A DNA stretch of 64,000 nucleotides from Clostridium folliculivorans (GCF_024341905.1 NZ_BQXY01000002.1:62001-126000); one strand, 5' to 3'. Counted from the stretch's first letter, positions 1 through 8,885 are shown. Program-made: numbers and translations. The notes: generated by a model not told the origin, from the sequence alone.

Positions 1-384
1 GAAGATCACAACAACACTCCAGCTCATAGAGTGCCAGTTGGAGAAGAACCAATTCTTCCGGTTCATATAAAGCAAGCAATGCCTTTCCATGTTTATTTTA
101 CTTCTGGCACTGGTGATTTGTTTGCTTTGGATCAAACGTATTTAAATAAGCTAGATGCTGTATTAGATATTATTGATGGAGCATTTGCTGCTGGTGGAAG
201 ATATCTAACTACTTACCTTCACAATACTGATTTAATAAGAGTTACTGGTTATCTTGTTAAGAAAAGTGAGATAATGAAAGTAAGAGAAGGTGAAGCAGTG
301 CTTAGAGATACAGATATCTTAGGCTCTGGCTCAAATACTATGGCACATGTTCTTGATAGAAGAGTAAGAAAAGATGGAAAATAA
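1..384 (+). CDS. yjjI: YjjI family glycyl-radical enzyme, C-terminal part
   Basis: The reading frame is open from base 1, so this is the 3' end (127 codons) of a gene that starts outside the window. The sequence carries the glycyl-radical loop RVTGYLVK; the radical glycine is the codon at 247-249. The C-terminal layout, a glycine-rich GGRYLTTYLHN stretch followed by the radical loop, fits glycyl-radical enzymes of the YjjI (DUF3029) family. The next gene overlaps by 11 bases and is the matching activase YjjW, which supports this subfamily over pyruvate formate-lyase. Such enzymes use a protein-based glycine radical that oxygen destroys, so this indicates anaerobic life. The substrate cannot be told from this fragment. 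Confidence 0.9.
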   Translation, partial: EDHNNTPAHRVPVGEEPILPVHIKQAMPFHVYFTSGTGDLFALDQTYLNKLDAVLDIIDGAFAAGGRYLTTYLHNTDLIRVTGYLVKKSEIMKVREGEAVLRDTDILGSGSNTMAHVLDRRVRKDGK

Positions 385-1228
385 AGTTCCTGTAAATAAA
401 ATTATACCTTTCTCAAATGTAGATGGTCCAGGCAATAGATTGGCTATATTTTTTCAAGGTTGTAATATTAGTTGTGTCTATTGCCATAATCCTGAGACTA
501 TAAATCTTTGTTCCAATTGTAAATTGTGTGTTCCAGGATGCCCTGTAAAAGCTATTAAAGAGATAGATGGAAGAGTGTTTTTTGATGATAAATTATGTGT
601 TGAATGTGATAAGTGTATAAAGACATGTAAAACTAAGTCTTCGCCAAGAACAAAAAACTACAGTGTAGATGAGTTAGTTGAAATAATCGAGGAATACAAG
701 CTTTTTATAAGAGGTATAACTGTTTCAGGTGGTGAGCCAACATTAAAAGCATCCTTTATAACTGAGCTTTTTAGGAAAGTTAAGAAGCTAGGTCTAACTT
801 GTTTCGTAGATACCAATGGCTTTTTTGATAGAGATAGTATCTCGGAGCTTATAGAAGTCACAGATAAGTTTATGGTTGATATAAAAGCTATAGATAAGTT
901 GGAATCTTTGTGTGATACAAAGATGAAAAATAATTTAGATAATCTAAAGTATCTTTTGAGTATTGATAAAGTATATGAGGTAAGAACCGTATTGATTGAA
1001 GATTTGATGGATTTAGATAATACAGTTGTTACTGTAGCTAATGTTCTTAAAAATTATCCTGAAGTTATATATAAACTCATAAGAGTTCATACTGAAGGCT
1101 TGAAAGAAGCTCAAAAGGAAAAAATAAAAGATAAAATTCCAACAAAAGCGAGAATGAACTATATTGAAAATCTTGTAAAAGAAATTGGAGTGAAAAAAGT
1201 TGAAATTATTGATACACCAATAATTTAG
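374..1228 (+). CDS. yjjW: YjjW family glycine radical enzyme activase
   Basis: A radical SAM protein of 284 aa that would install the glycyl radical on the upstream YjjI. The SAM-cluster motif CNISCVYC (C-x3-C-x2-C) is near residue 31. It is followed by a ferredoxin-like insert with two 4Fe-4S motifs (CSNCKLCVPGC and CVECDKCIKTC, residues about 47-85), typical of YjjW and other activases with extra clusters. The SGGEPT motif that binds SAM is near residue 119. The start ATG lies inside the end of yjjI (11-base overlap), implying translational coupling and matched amounts of enzyme and activase. Length is normal for the family. Confidence 0.93.
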   Translation: MENKVPVNKIIPFSNVDGPGNRLAIFFQGCNISCVYCHNPETINLCSNCKLCVPGCPVKAIKEIDGRVFFDDKLCVECDKCIKTCKTKSSPRTKNYSVDELVEIIEEYKLFIRGITVSGGEPTLKASFITELFRKVKKLGLTCFVDTNGFFDRDSISELIEVTDKFMVDIKAIDKLESLCDTKMKNNLDNLKYLLSIDKVYEVRTVLIEDLMDLDNTVVTVANVLKNYPEVIYKLIRVHTEGLKEAQKEKIKDKIPTKARMNYIENLVKEIGVKKVEIIDTPII

Positions 1229-1307
1229 CTTGGAAAATTGATTTTAAATTAAGGCGCTGTTAAAGCACCGTGTTGAAATTGATTGGTTAATCATCCGACG
1301 CTCTTTA

Positions 1308-1359
1308 GATGAACAACTCTATAATTGAATTTATATTTTTAGGAGTAGAGTTGTTCATC
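1308..1359. repeat. 13-bp inverted repeat inside the IS remnant
   Basis: Arms GATGAACAACTCT at 1308-1320 and its exact complement at 1347-1359, with a 26-base loop. No T-run follows, so it is not an intrinsic terminator. Confidence 0.6.
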
Positions 1360-1409
1360 CTTAATGAGCTTACGCAAAGAATTAATATGATTTTGTCATA
1401 TTCCATGGC

Positions 1410-1449
1410 TAAAACTGTAAACTCACTACGTTCGAACAGTACAGTTTTA
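1410..1449. repeat. 10-bp inverted repeat inside the IS remnant
   Basis: Arms TAAAACTGTA at 1410-1419 and 1440-1449, exact complements, with a 20-base loop containing ACTCACTACGTTCGAAC. It is probably structural sequence of the remnant. Confidence 0.5.
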
Positions 1450-1593
1450 CTTTTTAATAATCCATACTTTTTTATAAATCTTTCATCTCTTAAATTTAAA
1501 AAAATAAAAAGGTTATTTGATTAAAAAGTAAAAAGTAAAAATATATCGCCTGCCAGAATTTCTTCACATACGTTCAGAAAAGGCAGATGCGTA

Positions 1594-1629
1594 AAAAAAT
1601 CACTAATAAAGAACGATTAGCGATTTTTT
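1594..1629 (-). terminator. terminator-like hairpin inside the IS remnant
   Basis: A 14-bp stem (1594-1607 with 1616-1629) flanked by A and T runs. The only imperfect pair is a G-U on the minus-strand RNA but an A-C mismatch on the plus strand, so the minus strand is the better-folding one. It overlaps the end of the 24-codon transposase-start frame. Confidence 0.5.
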
Positions 1630-1784
1630 AGAGCCATTCCATCTGAAAAAATCATTTAATTCTAGTTGCTCGCTCATATAGCATCTCCTGTATAACCAAT
1701 CAATTTCAACAATATTCTTAAACATAGCCTAAATCAAAAGATACATCTTTAGTAATGCCTTATAATAAGCAGAATGATTTATAT

Positions 1785-1828
1785 AAAAAGTACTCTAGAT
1801 ATATCTTCATATATTTAGAGTACTTTTT
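1785..1828. terminator. bidirectional rho-independent terminator
   Basis: The 13-bp arms AAAAAGTACTCTA (1785-1797) and the exact complement (1816-1828) end in a T-run on both strands. It separates the yjjIW/IS remnant side from the helicase leader. Confidence 0.8.
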
Positions 1829-1984
1829 CATCAATTAACTTAAAAAAAGATTATTAAAAGTTTGATATAGAAATAATTTATATAAATAAGGAATAAAGCT
1901 TCTATCTATAATTAAAACTATATGGTATTATTAGTTGTTACATAAAATGCAGTTATAAATTTATGAGATATATCTTATCTATGG

Positions 1985-2076
1985 CGTTCCGACACTAGTT
2001 GTTAATTTATGCATTATCGAAAGTACTGGGATGCAAATATTTTCGAGTAAGATAAATTAAGTTTCTTTAGTGGACC
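1985..2076 (+). repeat. structured element R3, divergent copy C
   Basis: Shares TTAATTTATnCAT and ATTAAGTTTC blocks with the copies at 20264 and 53123. Most of the primary sequence differs, but pairing persists: CACTA (1993-1997) with TAGTG (2068-2072), AATTTAT (2004-2010) with ATAAATT (2052-2058), and CGAAA (2018-2022) with TTTCG (2041-2045). Confidence 0.5.
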
Positions 2077-2304
2077 TGTAGCTAAACTATTCTTTTATTT
2101 TGAATTATAATAATATTGATGATAGTAAATTGGTATTATTGTTAGCAAATTTATTAAAGAAATTATTTAAGTTAGTTAGGCAATTTTAAAATATAAATTT
2201 AAGTGTGAAGAGGTTCATATATAGATATACCAGTTCCAATTAAATGTATTTATTAAGTGAAATACCATTAATAGTTAAATAGATTATTGGTATGTTTTTA
2301 GATC

Positions 2305-2435
2305 GTGGAAATGGGATATCTATTCCTCTAAACTAACATACTATTTCAATTATTAGACTCAAAATAATGCTTTCGATGGTCTTACGAAGCAGTATTTTGA
2401 TAAATTTAAATTTGAAGTAGTATGTCGATATATAA
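2305..2435 (+). repeat. dispersed element R4, copy 1
   Basis: Matches the reverse complement of 47656-47785 over about 130 bp, including GGGATATCTAT at the left and TATTTTGATAAATTTAAAT near the right. The right two-thirds form a hairpin: ACATACTATTTCAA (from about 2336) pairs with the TTGAAGTAGTATGT end. A second inner stem pairs CAAAATAATGCTT with AAGCAGTATTTTG around 2361-2402. Confidence 0.55.
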
Positions 2436-2512
2436 AGCAAAATAAGTATTAAAGTGATATATCTTATGTAAGTGTATAAAGGTAAACTATATAAAGAAGA
2501 AAGGTAATTATA

Positions 2513-3619
2513 ATGAATTTTAAAGAACTTGGAATTAATGAAGAAATAATAAAAGTATTAAAGAAGTCAGGGATTACAACTCCTACTCAAGTACAACAAG
2601 AGAGTATCCAGTTTGTAAAATCTGGTAGAGATGTTATAGCAGAAGCTCAGACTGGAACAGGAAAGACTTTAGCATTTTTACTGCCTATTTTTGAAAACCT
2701 TTGGGCTAAAACTGATACTGTGCAAGCTTTGATATTGACTCCAACTAGGGAGCTAGCTATCCAGATAACAGAACAAGCAAACAAATTGAAAGAAGCTAAG
2801 GATATTAATATACTAGCTGCATATGGCGGTAAAGATATTGATGGGCAGCTTAGAAAACTTAAGGGTAACATACATTTAATAATAGCAACTCCAGGAAGAC
2901 TATTAGATCATATAAAAAGAAAAGCTGTTGATCTATCAAGGCTAAAGACTTTTGTTTTAGACGAAGCGGACCAAATGCTTCTTATGGGATTTAAAAATGA
3001 AGTAGAAGCTATAATGAAAGAAACTTCAAAGAAAAGACAGATTCTTTGCTTTTCAGCAACAATGGATTCACAGGTTAAGAAGTTAGCCTATAGATATATG
3101 AAGGACCCAGTAGTGGTTTCAGTAAAGAAATCTCAAGATATAACTCTAGACAATATTAAACAAGAAGTTGTTGAAACTACTGATAGAAATAAGCAAGATT
3201 CTCTTTGTAAAGTACTAGACGAAGATAATCCTTTTATGGCTATGATATTCTGCAGAACTAAAAGAAGAGTTGATGACTTAGAAGAAGCTCTTCATAAACG
3301 TGGGTACAACTGCGAAAAGCTTCATGGTGATTTGATTCAGTCTAAGCGTGAAAAAGTTATGAAAGCATTTAGAAATGCTGAAATTCAGTATTTAATAGCT
3401 ACTGATGTTGCAGCAAGGGGTCTAGATGTAACTGGAGTAGGACATATATATAATTATGATATACCAGAGAATGCAGAAGGGTATATTCATCGTATAGGAA
3501 GAACTGGTAGAGCAGGTGAAGAAGGCTATACTTGTCTTTTCATAGATCCAAAGAATAAGAGAGATTTAGAAGAAATAGAAAGAGCTATAAAATATAATAT
3601 ACCAAGAAGAAGTTTATAA
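2513..3619 (+). CDS. DEAD-box ATP-dependent RNA helicase
   Basis: A 368-residue helicase core that unwinds short RNA duplexes using ATP, probably in ribosome assembly or cold adaptation. All core motifs are visible in order: Q motif (GITTPTQVQQ, about 20-29), Walker A AQTGTGKT (45-52), PTRELAIQ, TPGRLLDH, DEAD (VLDEADQML, near 150), SAT (FSATM), IFCRTKRR, the IATDVAARGLD motif V and HRIGRTGRAG motif VI. It ends soon after motif VI, so it lacks the long C-terminal RNA-binding extension of CshA or DbpA types. ATG at 2513 follows the binding site AGAAAGG. A terminator lies about 80 bases downstream, so it is monocistronic. Confidence 0.95.
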   Translation: MNFKELGINEEIIKVLKKSGITTPTQVQQESIQFVKSGRDVIAEAQTGTGKTLAFLLPIFENLWAKTDTVQALILTPTRELAIQITEQANKLKEAKDINILAAYGGKDIDGQLRKLKGNIHLIIATPGRLLDHIKRKAVDLSRLKTFVLDEADQMLLMGFKNEVEAIMKETSKKRQILCFSATMDSQVKKLAYRYMKDPVVVSVKKSQDITLDNIKQEVVETTDRNKQDSLCKVLDEDNPFMAMIFCRTKRRVDDLEEALHKRGYNCEKLHGDLIQSKREKVMKAFRNAEIQYLIATDVAARGLDVTGVGHIYNYDIPENAEGYIHRIGRTGRAGEEGYTCLFIDPKNKRDLEEIERAIKYNIPRRSL

Positions 3620-3702
3620 AGAGATCGCTGAAGCTACTGAAATATCTAGGTTCAGCTAGAAGGTATAAAAATTTAATACTATCCTATGCAGTAAAATATA
3701 AG

Positions 3703-3739
3703 GACCTAATACAATCATATTAAGTGATTGTATTAGGTC
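3703..3739 (+). terminator. intrinsic terminator after the helicase gene
   Basis: A perfect 15-bp stem (3703-3717 with 3725-3739), 7-base loop, then TTTCATTTTATT. Confidence 0.88.
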
Positions 3740-4037
3740 TTTCATTTTATTATATTTTAACATGAAACGAATTATCATTATACACATACTTCTATTATTT
3801 GTATAATTATACTTTTTGTAAGATGATATTTTTCTATTTTTATATATTTTTATGTATGCATAATATTATATGAATTAATTAGGAATACTATAAAGAAAGA
3901 TTAATGAAATTTATAAAAATAACCTTATAAATATAAGTTAAAGCAACACATAATATAAGTTGACATATTATAGATAAAATGATACTATACCTATAACATA
4001 CTAAATTGATAATAATACTAGGAATTGAGGGAGAAGA
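3740..4037. other. AT-rich leader and promoter region of the ABC importer
   Basis: No gene and no recognisable riboswitch (no S-box or T-box core seen). It holds the promoter noted at 3960-3988. Confidence 0.5.
3960..3988 (+). promoter_or_regulatory. putative sigma-A promoter of the ABC importer operon
   Basis: TTGACA at 3960-3965, a 17-base spacer, and TACTAT at 3983-3988. The -35 box is perfect and the -10 box matches four of six positions. The start codon is 50 bases downstream. Confidence 0.5.
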
Positions 4038-4835
4038 ATGAAAAAGATAGCATTGCTTATGGGCGCTTTACTAATTGCAACAGTAGGATTAGTTGGGTGT
4101 ACAACAAAGAGTAACGATACAACTAAAACTACCAATTTATTAGAAAGTATAAAGAAACAAGGAACAATTAAAATAGGAACTGAAGGTACTTATGCACCTT
4201 ATACTTTTCATGATAGTACTGGAAAGTTAGTAGGATTTGACGTTGAAATTGCAGAAGAGGTTGCTAAAAGATTAGGAGTAAAGTCAGAGTTTGTTGAAAC
4301 AAAATGGGATGGAATGCTTGCTGGTTTAGATGCAAAGAGATTTGATATTGTTGTAAATCAAGTAGGAATAAATGAAGAGAGAAAGCAAAAATATGACTTC
4401 TCTGATCCATATGTAACTTCAAGAGCTGTACTTATAGTTAAGAGTGACAACACTACTATAAAAACTTTTGAAGATCTTAAGGGTAAAAAAGCTGCACAAA
4501 CTTTAACAAGTAACTTAGGAAAGCTAGCAAAAGAAAATGGTGCTGAAATAGTTACTTCAGATGGTTTTAATCAATCAATCGATTTGATACTTGCTGGAAG
4601 AGCAGATGCAACTATAAATGATAGTTTATCTTTCTATGATTTAAAGAAGCAAAAACCTGATATTGCAGTAAAGATAGCTGCAGAAAAGAAAGATGCAGAT
4701 CAAAATGCTATACTTATAAATAAAGGTAATAAAGAGTTAGTAGATGCAATAAATAAAGCTTTAGCAGATATGAAGAGTGATGGTACTTATCTAAAAATAT
4801 CAAACAAATACTTTAATACAGATGTATCTAAGTAG
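4038..4835 (+). CDS. amino acid ABC transporter substrate-binding lipoprotein
   Basis: A 265-aa extracytoplasmic solute-binding protein (family 3). The signal peptide ends in a lipobox LVGC with Cys21 as the lipidated residue, so it is anchored outside the membrane. The mature part has family features: GTEGTYAPYTFHD, GFDVEIAEEVAKRLG, the KWDGMLAGLDAKRFD region and FSDPYVTSRAV. It would bind a polar amino acid and deliver it to the permease encoded next. The DVEIA and TSRAVLIVK segments resemble cystine/glutamine-type binders, but the ligand cannot be assigned. First gene of a three-gene operon, 8 bases before the permease gene. ATG preceded by GGGAGAAG. Confidence 0.93.
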   Translation: MKKIALLMGALLIATVGLVGCTTKSNDTTKTTNLLESIKKQGTIKIGTEGTYAPYTFHDSTGKLVGFDVEIAEEVAKRLGVKSEFVETKWDGMLAGLDAKRFDIVVNQVGINEERKQKYDFSDPYVTSRAVLIVKSDNTTIKTFEDLKGKKAAQTLTSNLGKLAKENGAEIVTSDGFNQSIDLILAGRADATINDSLSFYDLKKQKPDIAVKIAAEKKDADQNAILINKGNKELVDAINKALADMKSDGTYLKISNKYFNTDVSK

Positions 4836-4843
4836 GATATAAA

Positions 4844-5527
4844 ATGGTTTTTGACGAAAGTACTACGAGAATAATTAATATTCTGTTAGATGCATTTTGG
4901 CCAATATTAAAAGCAGGCTTGGTTTTTACCATGCCTGTTACCATCATATCTTTTATATTAGGCTTAATTGTAGCGCTTCTTACTGCTCTTTGTAGATTAT
5001 CAAATTCAAAAATTTTAAATGGTATAGCAAAATTCTACGTTTGGATAATAAGAGGAACTCCTTTATTAGTGCAATTATTTATAATCTTCTATGGATTGCC
5101 GAAAATAGGTGTTGTATTAGATCCATTACCTTCAGCTATTATTGCGTTTACTTTAAGCGTAGGAGCATATAACTCGGAAGTAATAAGAGCAGCAATATTA
5201 TCAATTCCGAAGGGACAATGGGAATCAGCATTTTCACTTGGAATGAGTAGGAATAAGGCTCTTAGAAGAATAATTTTGCCACAGGCAACTAGAGTTTCGG
5301 TGCCGCCACTATTTAACTCTTTTATAAGTTTAGTAAAGGATACTTCTTTGGCAGCAACTATAACTTTAACAGAAATGTTTCAGATTGCTCAAAGAGTTAC
5401 TGCAACGACTTATGAGCCATTATGGCTTTATACTGAGGCTGCTGTAGTTTATCTGATATTCTGTACTGTACTCTCTGCAATTCAAAGAAGAATAGAAGTA
5501 AGACTTGAAAAATATGTTGCTAAGTAA
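4844..5527 (+). CDS. amino acid ABC transporter permease
   Basis: A 227-aa inner-membrane permease of the His/Glu/Gln/Arg family, with about five hydrophobic segments. The EAA cytoplasmic loop, which contacts the ATPase, is seen as the region ESAFSLGMSRNKALRRIILPQA around residues 126-147. IRGTPLLVQLF near residue 72 is a signature of this permease family. As the only permease gene in the operon it probably forms a homodimer. It lies 12 bases before the ATPase gene. Confidence 0.95.
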   Translation: MVFDESTTRIINILLDAFWPILKAGLVFTMPVTIISFILGLIVALLTALCRLSNSKILNGIAKFYVWIIRGTPLLVQLFIIFYGLPKIGVVLDPLPSAIIAFTLSVGAYNSEVIRAAILSIPKGQWESAFSLGMSRNKALRRIILPQATRVSVPPLFNSFISLVKDTSLAATITLTEMFQIAQRVTATTYEPLWLYTEAAVVYLIFCTVLSAIQRRIEVRLEKYVAK

Positions 5528-5539
5528 TGGAGGAGTACA

Positions 5540-6280
5540 ATGATTGATATAAAAAATTTAGATAAGATTATAGGAAATAATCATATATTGAAATCTATCA
5601 ATTTGAATATTGAAGAAGGCAAAACTACTGCTGTTATAGGTCCTTCAGGATCAGGAAAAACAACATTGCTTAGATGTTTGAATCTATTAGAGATTCCCAA
5701 TGAAGGTGAAATTACGTTAGGGGATATGACTATGGTTTTTCGGAAGGATGCCAAGCTTTCTGAAAAGGAAATAATTTCATTTAGGAAGCAAACCGGGATG
5801 GTTTTTCAAGGATTTAACTTATTTCCACATATGAATGTGTTGCAAAACGTAATGGAAGGACAAGTAACTGTTTTAAAGCGTTCTAAAGAAGAATCAAAAG
5901 AAAAGTCTAGGAAGCTTTTGGCAAAGGTAGGATTGAGTGAAAAAGAAAACAGTTATCCATATGAATTATCAGGTGGTCAGCAACAGAGGGTTGCAATCGC
6001 CAGAGCTATGGCAATGGATCCTAAGATTATACTTTTTGATGAACCAACCTCAGCTTTAGATCCAGAATTGGAAGCAGAAGTACTTAAAGTAATGAAGGAA
6101 CTAGCTGTAGAAGGTATGACAATGGTAGTTGTAACTCATAATATGAATTTTGCAAAAGAAGTTGCACATAAAGTTGTGTTTATGGAAGAGGGGAAAATAC
6201 TTCAGGAGGGAAATCCAGAAGAAATTTTCAAAAATCCTAAGAACGAAAGAATGAATAGATTTTTAAATATTTTGACTTAA
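5540..6280 (+). CDS. amino acid ABC transporter ATP-binding protein
   Basis: The 246-aa ATPase that powers the importer. Walker A is GPSGSGKTT (about 36-44), the Q-loop is [12 protein letters not shown], the ABC signature is [14 protein letters not shown] (about 144-157), Walker B is [11 protein letters not shown], and the switch histidine lies in VVTHNM. The long [10 protein letters not shown] segment and the order SBP-permease-ATPase are typical of polar amino-acid uptake systems. ATG follows GGAGG. A terminator is 10 bases downstream, closing the operon. Confidence 0.96.
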   Translation: MIDIKNLDKIIGNNHILKSINLNIEEGKTTAVIGPSGSGKTTLLRCLNLLEIPNEGEITLGDMTMVFRKDAKLSEKEIISFRKQTGMVFQGFNLFPHMNVLQNVMEGQVTVLKRSKEESKEKSRKLLAKVGLSEKENSYPYELSGGQQQRVAIARAMAMDPKIILFDEPTSALDPELEAEVLKVMKELAVEGMTMVVVTHNMNFAKEVAHKVVFMEEGKILQEGNPEEIFKNPKNERMNRFLNILT

Positions 6281-6290
6281 AGTTCTAAGT

Positions 6291-6329
6291 AAAAAAGCAT
6301 TGTGAAAATATATTTCATGATGCTTTTTT
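6291..6329 (+). terminator. intrinsic terminator of the ABC importer operon
   Basis: AAAAAAGCAT (6291-6300) pairs with ATGCTTTTTT (6320-6329). The inner part TGAAA/TTTCA also pairs, with two mismatches between. Confidence 0.85.
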
Positions 6330-6674
6330 GGTTTGTGTTATTGGTACATCTTTATCTAGAATATGCAAATTTGGAAATATAAAATTAAAGTATTTAACCA
6401 TTTTGTTAATACTATAATAGAGTTTTAGTATAAATTATAATAGTGAACGCAAAAATCTTTTGATTATTCAAAGATAAATGTTCATAATAATTTAATAACA
6501 TAATCAAAGCAAGCAATTGTGGTAGTTTAAGTGAAAAACATGTACTATTTAATCAGAAATAGTATTATTTTTGTGAAAAATAAATAAATTTGTGATAGAA
6601 TACTGTATGTGAGCTTTGACGTCCATAAATAATTATGAGAATTTGACAATAACAGTATAATTGGAGGAATAAAG
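6330..6674. other. AT-rich region upstream of the LCP gene
   Basis: No gene. A TTGACG at about 6617 and a TTGACA at about 6643 are present but lack well-spaced -10 boxes, so I do not call a promoter. Confidence 0.4.
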
Positions 6675-7673
6675 ATGGCAAAGAGAGAAAAGAAAAAGAA
6701 GAGGATGAAAAAATCTACAAAAATAACTTTAATAACTATAACAGCTATTTTGCTATTTGCAATAGGTTTTGGTGCAGTGTATTTTTATAGTACCTTCTCA
6801 GGTATAAAGAAAGATACAATTTCAAAATCAGATATTGAAGGAAGCATAGACAAGGATGTAAAAGAAAAGTATGATGATAGTATAATAAATATAGCTTTAC
6901 TTGGTGTTGATAGAAGAAAAGGAGATACAGGAAGATCAGATGCAACTATGGTCCTAACTGTTGATAAGAAGCATAATAAGCTTAAACTTACTTCGATTAT
7001 GAGAGATAGTTATGTTAGTATTGATGGGCATGGCATGGACAAGTTAAATGCTGCATTTGCATATGGTGGTGGTGCATTATCAATAAAAACTATAAATCAA
7101 AACTTTGGACTTAATATCACAGATTATGTAGTTGTTGATTTTGGGGAATTAGCAGATATAATTGATGCACTTGGTGGTGTAGATATTAATGTAAAGCAAA
7201 GTGAATTTACTGAAACTAATAAGTATATTGAGTCAGTAATGAGAGAAGCTAACAAACCTGGAAAGACTCTTACAGCACCAGGAATGCAACGTTTAACTGG
7301 TGTACAAGCTGTTGGCTATTGTAGAATAAGATATACTGATAGTGATTTTGCCAGAACAGATAGACAAAGAGATGTATTAGTAGCAATGTTCAATAAGGTG
7401 AAAACAATAAGCCCAACTGAGTTACCTGGAGTAATAAAAAAAATATCACCATATCTAGAAACAAGCCTTGGAGTATCAGATATACTTAATTTAGGAACTG
7501 GAGTATTAAAGAGTGGTATTGGTAATATACAACAGCAAATATTCCCTATAGAAGGGCTAGATAATTGCGTAGGAACTACTACTGGAACATTCTACTTTAA
7601 ATATGATAAAGATGCACTAAAGAAGAGAATACAAAACTATGTATTTGAAGATAAAGATGCTAAGAATCAATAG
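6675..7673 (+). CDS. LCP (LytR-CpsA-Psr) family cell-wall polymer transferase
   Basis: A 332-aa membrane-anchored enzyme of the family that moves lipid-linked teichoic acid or polysaccharide onto peptidoglycan. A Lys-rich N-terminus (KREKKKKRMKKS) is followed by one membrane segment (about 16-38), leaving the rest outside. LCP features are clear: the first arginine/aspartate region GVDRRKGDTGRSDATMVLT, the SIMRDSYV strand, HGMDKLNAAFAYGG, ALGGVDINV, and the RYTDSDFARTDRQRDVL helix. The arginines and aspartates in these motifs bind the polyprenyl pyrophosphate and metal in known LCP proteins. Strong GGAGG site; monocistronic, with its own terminator. Confidence 0.95.
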   Translation: MAKREKKKKRMKKSTKITLITITAILLFAIGFGAVYFYSTFSGIKKDTISKSDIEGSIDKDVKEKYDDSIINIALLGVDRRKGDTGRSDATMVLTVDKKHNKLKLTSIMRDSYVSIDGHGMDKLNAAFAYGGGALSIKTINQNFGLNITDYVVVDFGELADIIDALGGVDINVKQSEFTETNKYIESVMREANKPGKTLTAPGMQRLTGVQAVGYCRIRYTDSDFARTDRQRDVLVAMFNKVKTISPTELPGVIKKISPYLETSLGVSDILNLGTGVLKSGIGNIQQQIFPIEGLDNCVGTTTGTFYFKYDKDALKKRIQNYVFEDKDAKNQ

Positions 7674-7686
7674 TATATAAAAAATA

Positions 7687-7722
7687 AAGTCCTAATATAG
7701 AATTATCTCTATATTAGGACTT
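7687..7722 (+). terminator. intrinsic terminator after the LCP gene
   Basis: A perfect 15-bp stem (7687-7701 with 7708-7722) followed by TTCTTAT. Confidence 0.88.
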
Positions 7723-7875
7723 TTCTTATATGATTTAAGTTAATTAGCTTGAAAACACTATGCTGATTTTTTACTTATTCGTACTCAATAGTATAAAATA
7801 CATAGATATATTGGATATTTAACTGGTTACTGGTATAATTTAAGAGATAATTTTAAAATGAAGTGGAGTATTTGG

Positions 7876-8619
7876 ATGGAAAAGCTATACAATGTATATA
7901 CAGATTCTGATAAAATTATATTGATTAATAAAAATGTGAAAGGTAAAGCAAAAGTTTTAGTAGAAAATAAGTTTGAATTTGATAATGAAACTGAAAAACA
8001 AAATTTAATCTTTTGCTATTCACCTGATTATGAAATATTGAACAATGGTTATAGACATTTATATGATGTAAAGATACATGATGATTTAAGTAATATAAAG
8101 ACCTTTTATGACAAAGATGGAATCTTAAGTGAGTTTGGAATAATATCTGATTTAAATAAGGAGTATATTCCTGTTTATATTAGATATGATCTGTTAAAAA
8201 TAAAGCAAGATATGCAAGAGTTAATTAAAGCTATAAGTGATTTTTTTATTAAAAATATAAATTTGAACTATAATAAAGAAAATATTTATACTATGGGGTT
8301 ATTATTCTTTTATGACTCCGAAGCTATTGATATAAATCTTACTATTGGAACTGAAAGTGAAAGGTCAAATCTTGAAAAAGGTGGTTATGACACAGAGTAT
8401 CTAGGAAACTATTCTTTAAGAGTGAATTTAAATGGAGCTATAAAAGATATGCTAGATACATTAATATTAAGCATAGCAAAAGATGAATTAGTAGATGAGA
8501 ATGAGCTTTTAAAACATATTGTAGATAGTGTTGAAGAAAAGTTGAAAGCTGTGGTATGTAAGGATGTAACAGCTGTTTCTAAAGATTTTACTTTTCAACA
8601 AAGCGAACAATATGATTAG
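7876..8619 (+). CDS. hypothetical protein, 247 aa
   Basis: I do not recognise this family. The start is taken at ATG 7876 (MEKLYNV) because GTGGAG lies 8 bases upstream; the in-frame ATG at 7858 has no binding site. The protein is acidic and soluble, with no signal peptide or membrane segment. The first half is rich in predicted strands (VKGKAKVLVENKFEF, YDVKIHDDL). The end is helical (KDMLDTLILSIAKDELVDENELLKHIVDSVEEKL). The next gene, 25 bases downstream, encodes a small coiled-coil protein, so the two may be co-transcribed and act together. Confidence 0.7.
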   Translation: MEKLYNVYTDSDKIILINKNVKGKAKVLVENKFEFDNETEKQNLIFCYSPDYEILNNGYRHLYDVKIHDDLSNIKTFYDKDGILSEFGIISDLNKEYIPVYIRYDLLKIKQDMQELIKAISDFFIKNINLNYNKENIYTMGLLFFYDSEAIDINLTIGTESERSNLEKGGYDTEYLGNYSLRVNLNGAIKDMLDTLILSIAKDELVDENELLKHIVDSVEEKLKAVVCKDVTAVSKDFTFQQSEQYD

Positions 8620-8644
8620 AATAAGATTTTAGGAGGAAAATATT

Positions 8645-8851
8645 ATGGAACAGAATCAAGATGAAGTAAAAGAATTATTGAAGCAATTGCTTGCGGAAGT
8701 GAAAGATGTAAAGGAAAGAGTGGCTGCTATAGAAAAAAATCAGATTCAAGTTGCTAATGCGGAACATAAGAATTGGCATATGCTTGCAGAAAAATTAGAA
8801 GTGTATGATAAGGTGCTTTATAAAGTTTTTGGTAAGAAGTCACTTGATTAA
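8645..8851 (+). CDS. small coiled-coil protein, 68 aa
   Basis: Hypothetical. Residues 5-35 (DEVKELLKQLLAEVKDVKER and on) show a heptad pattern of Leu/Val/Ile consistent with a coiled coil, so the protein probably oligomerises. There is no signal or membrane segment. A strong AGGAGG lies 8 bases before the ATG, and a terminator follows within 35 bases. It follows the unknown 247-aa gene at a short distance and probably shares its transcript. Function unknown. Confidence 0.75.
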   Translation: MEQNQDEVKELLKQLLAEVKDVKERVAAIEKNQIQVANAEHKNWHMLAEKLEVYDKVLYKVFGKKSLD

Positions 8852-8885
8852 AAATTATAATTTTGTTATCAAATATAATTATGGT

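Larger units (their letters stand above)
1272..1710. mobile_element. IS remnant with 18-bp perfect inverted ends
   Basis: The arms 1272-1289 and 1693-1710 are a perfect 18-bp inverted repeat beginning GTTGAAATTGATTGG. Inside the right end, on the minus strand, a ribosome binding site (AGGAG, complement of 1681-1689) precedes an ATG at 1677 and a 24-codon frame starting MSEQLELNDFF that stops at 1603. The same first codons and ends occur at 19649-19740 (MSELLELNDFF). This looks like the transposase-gene start of an insertion sequence whose body was lost. The interior has further hairpins (1308-1359, 1410-1449, 1594-1629). I cannot name the IS family. Confidence 0.65.
1829..2512. other. gene-free AT-rich stretch upstream of the DEAD-box helicase gene
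   Basis: No supported gene. It holds one copy of the 93-nt structured element (1985-2076) and one copy of a ~130-bp element (2305-2435). A further imperfect palindrome has arms near 2210-2240 and 2308-2337 (AGAGG...AGATAT against its complement). It may include a long helicase 5' leader, which is common for cold-inducible DEAD-box genes, but no promoter is clear enough to call. Confidence 0.5.

Noticed and set aside
1309..1524. 71-codon plus-strand frame inside the IS remnant
   Set aside because: No ribosome binding site, spans two hairpins, and the composition is that of AT-rich noncoding DNA.
3740..4037. Possible S-box or T-box leader for the amino-acid importer
   Set aside because: No conserved T-box sequence, specifier stem or SAM riboswitch core could be found.
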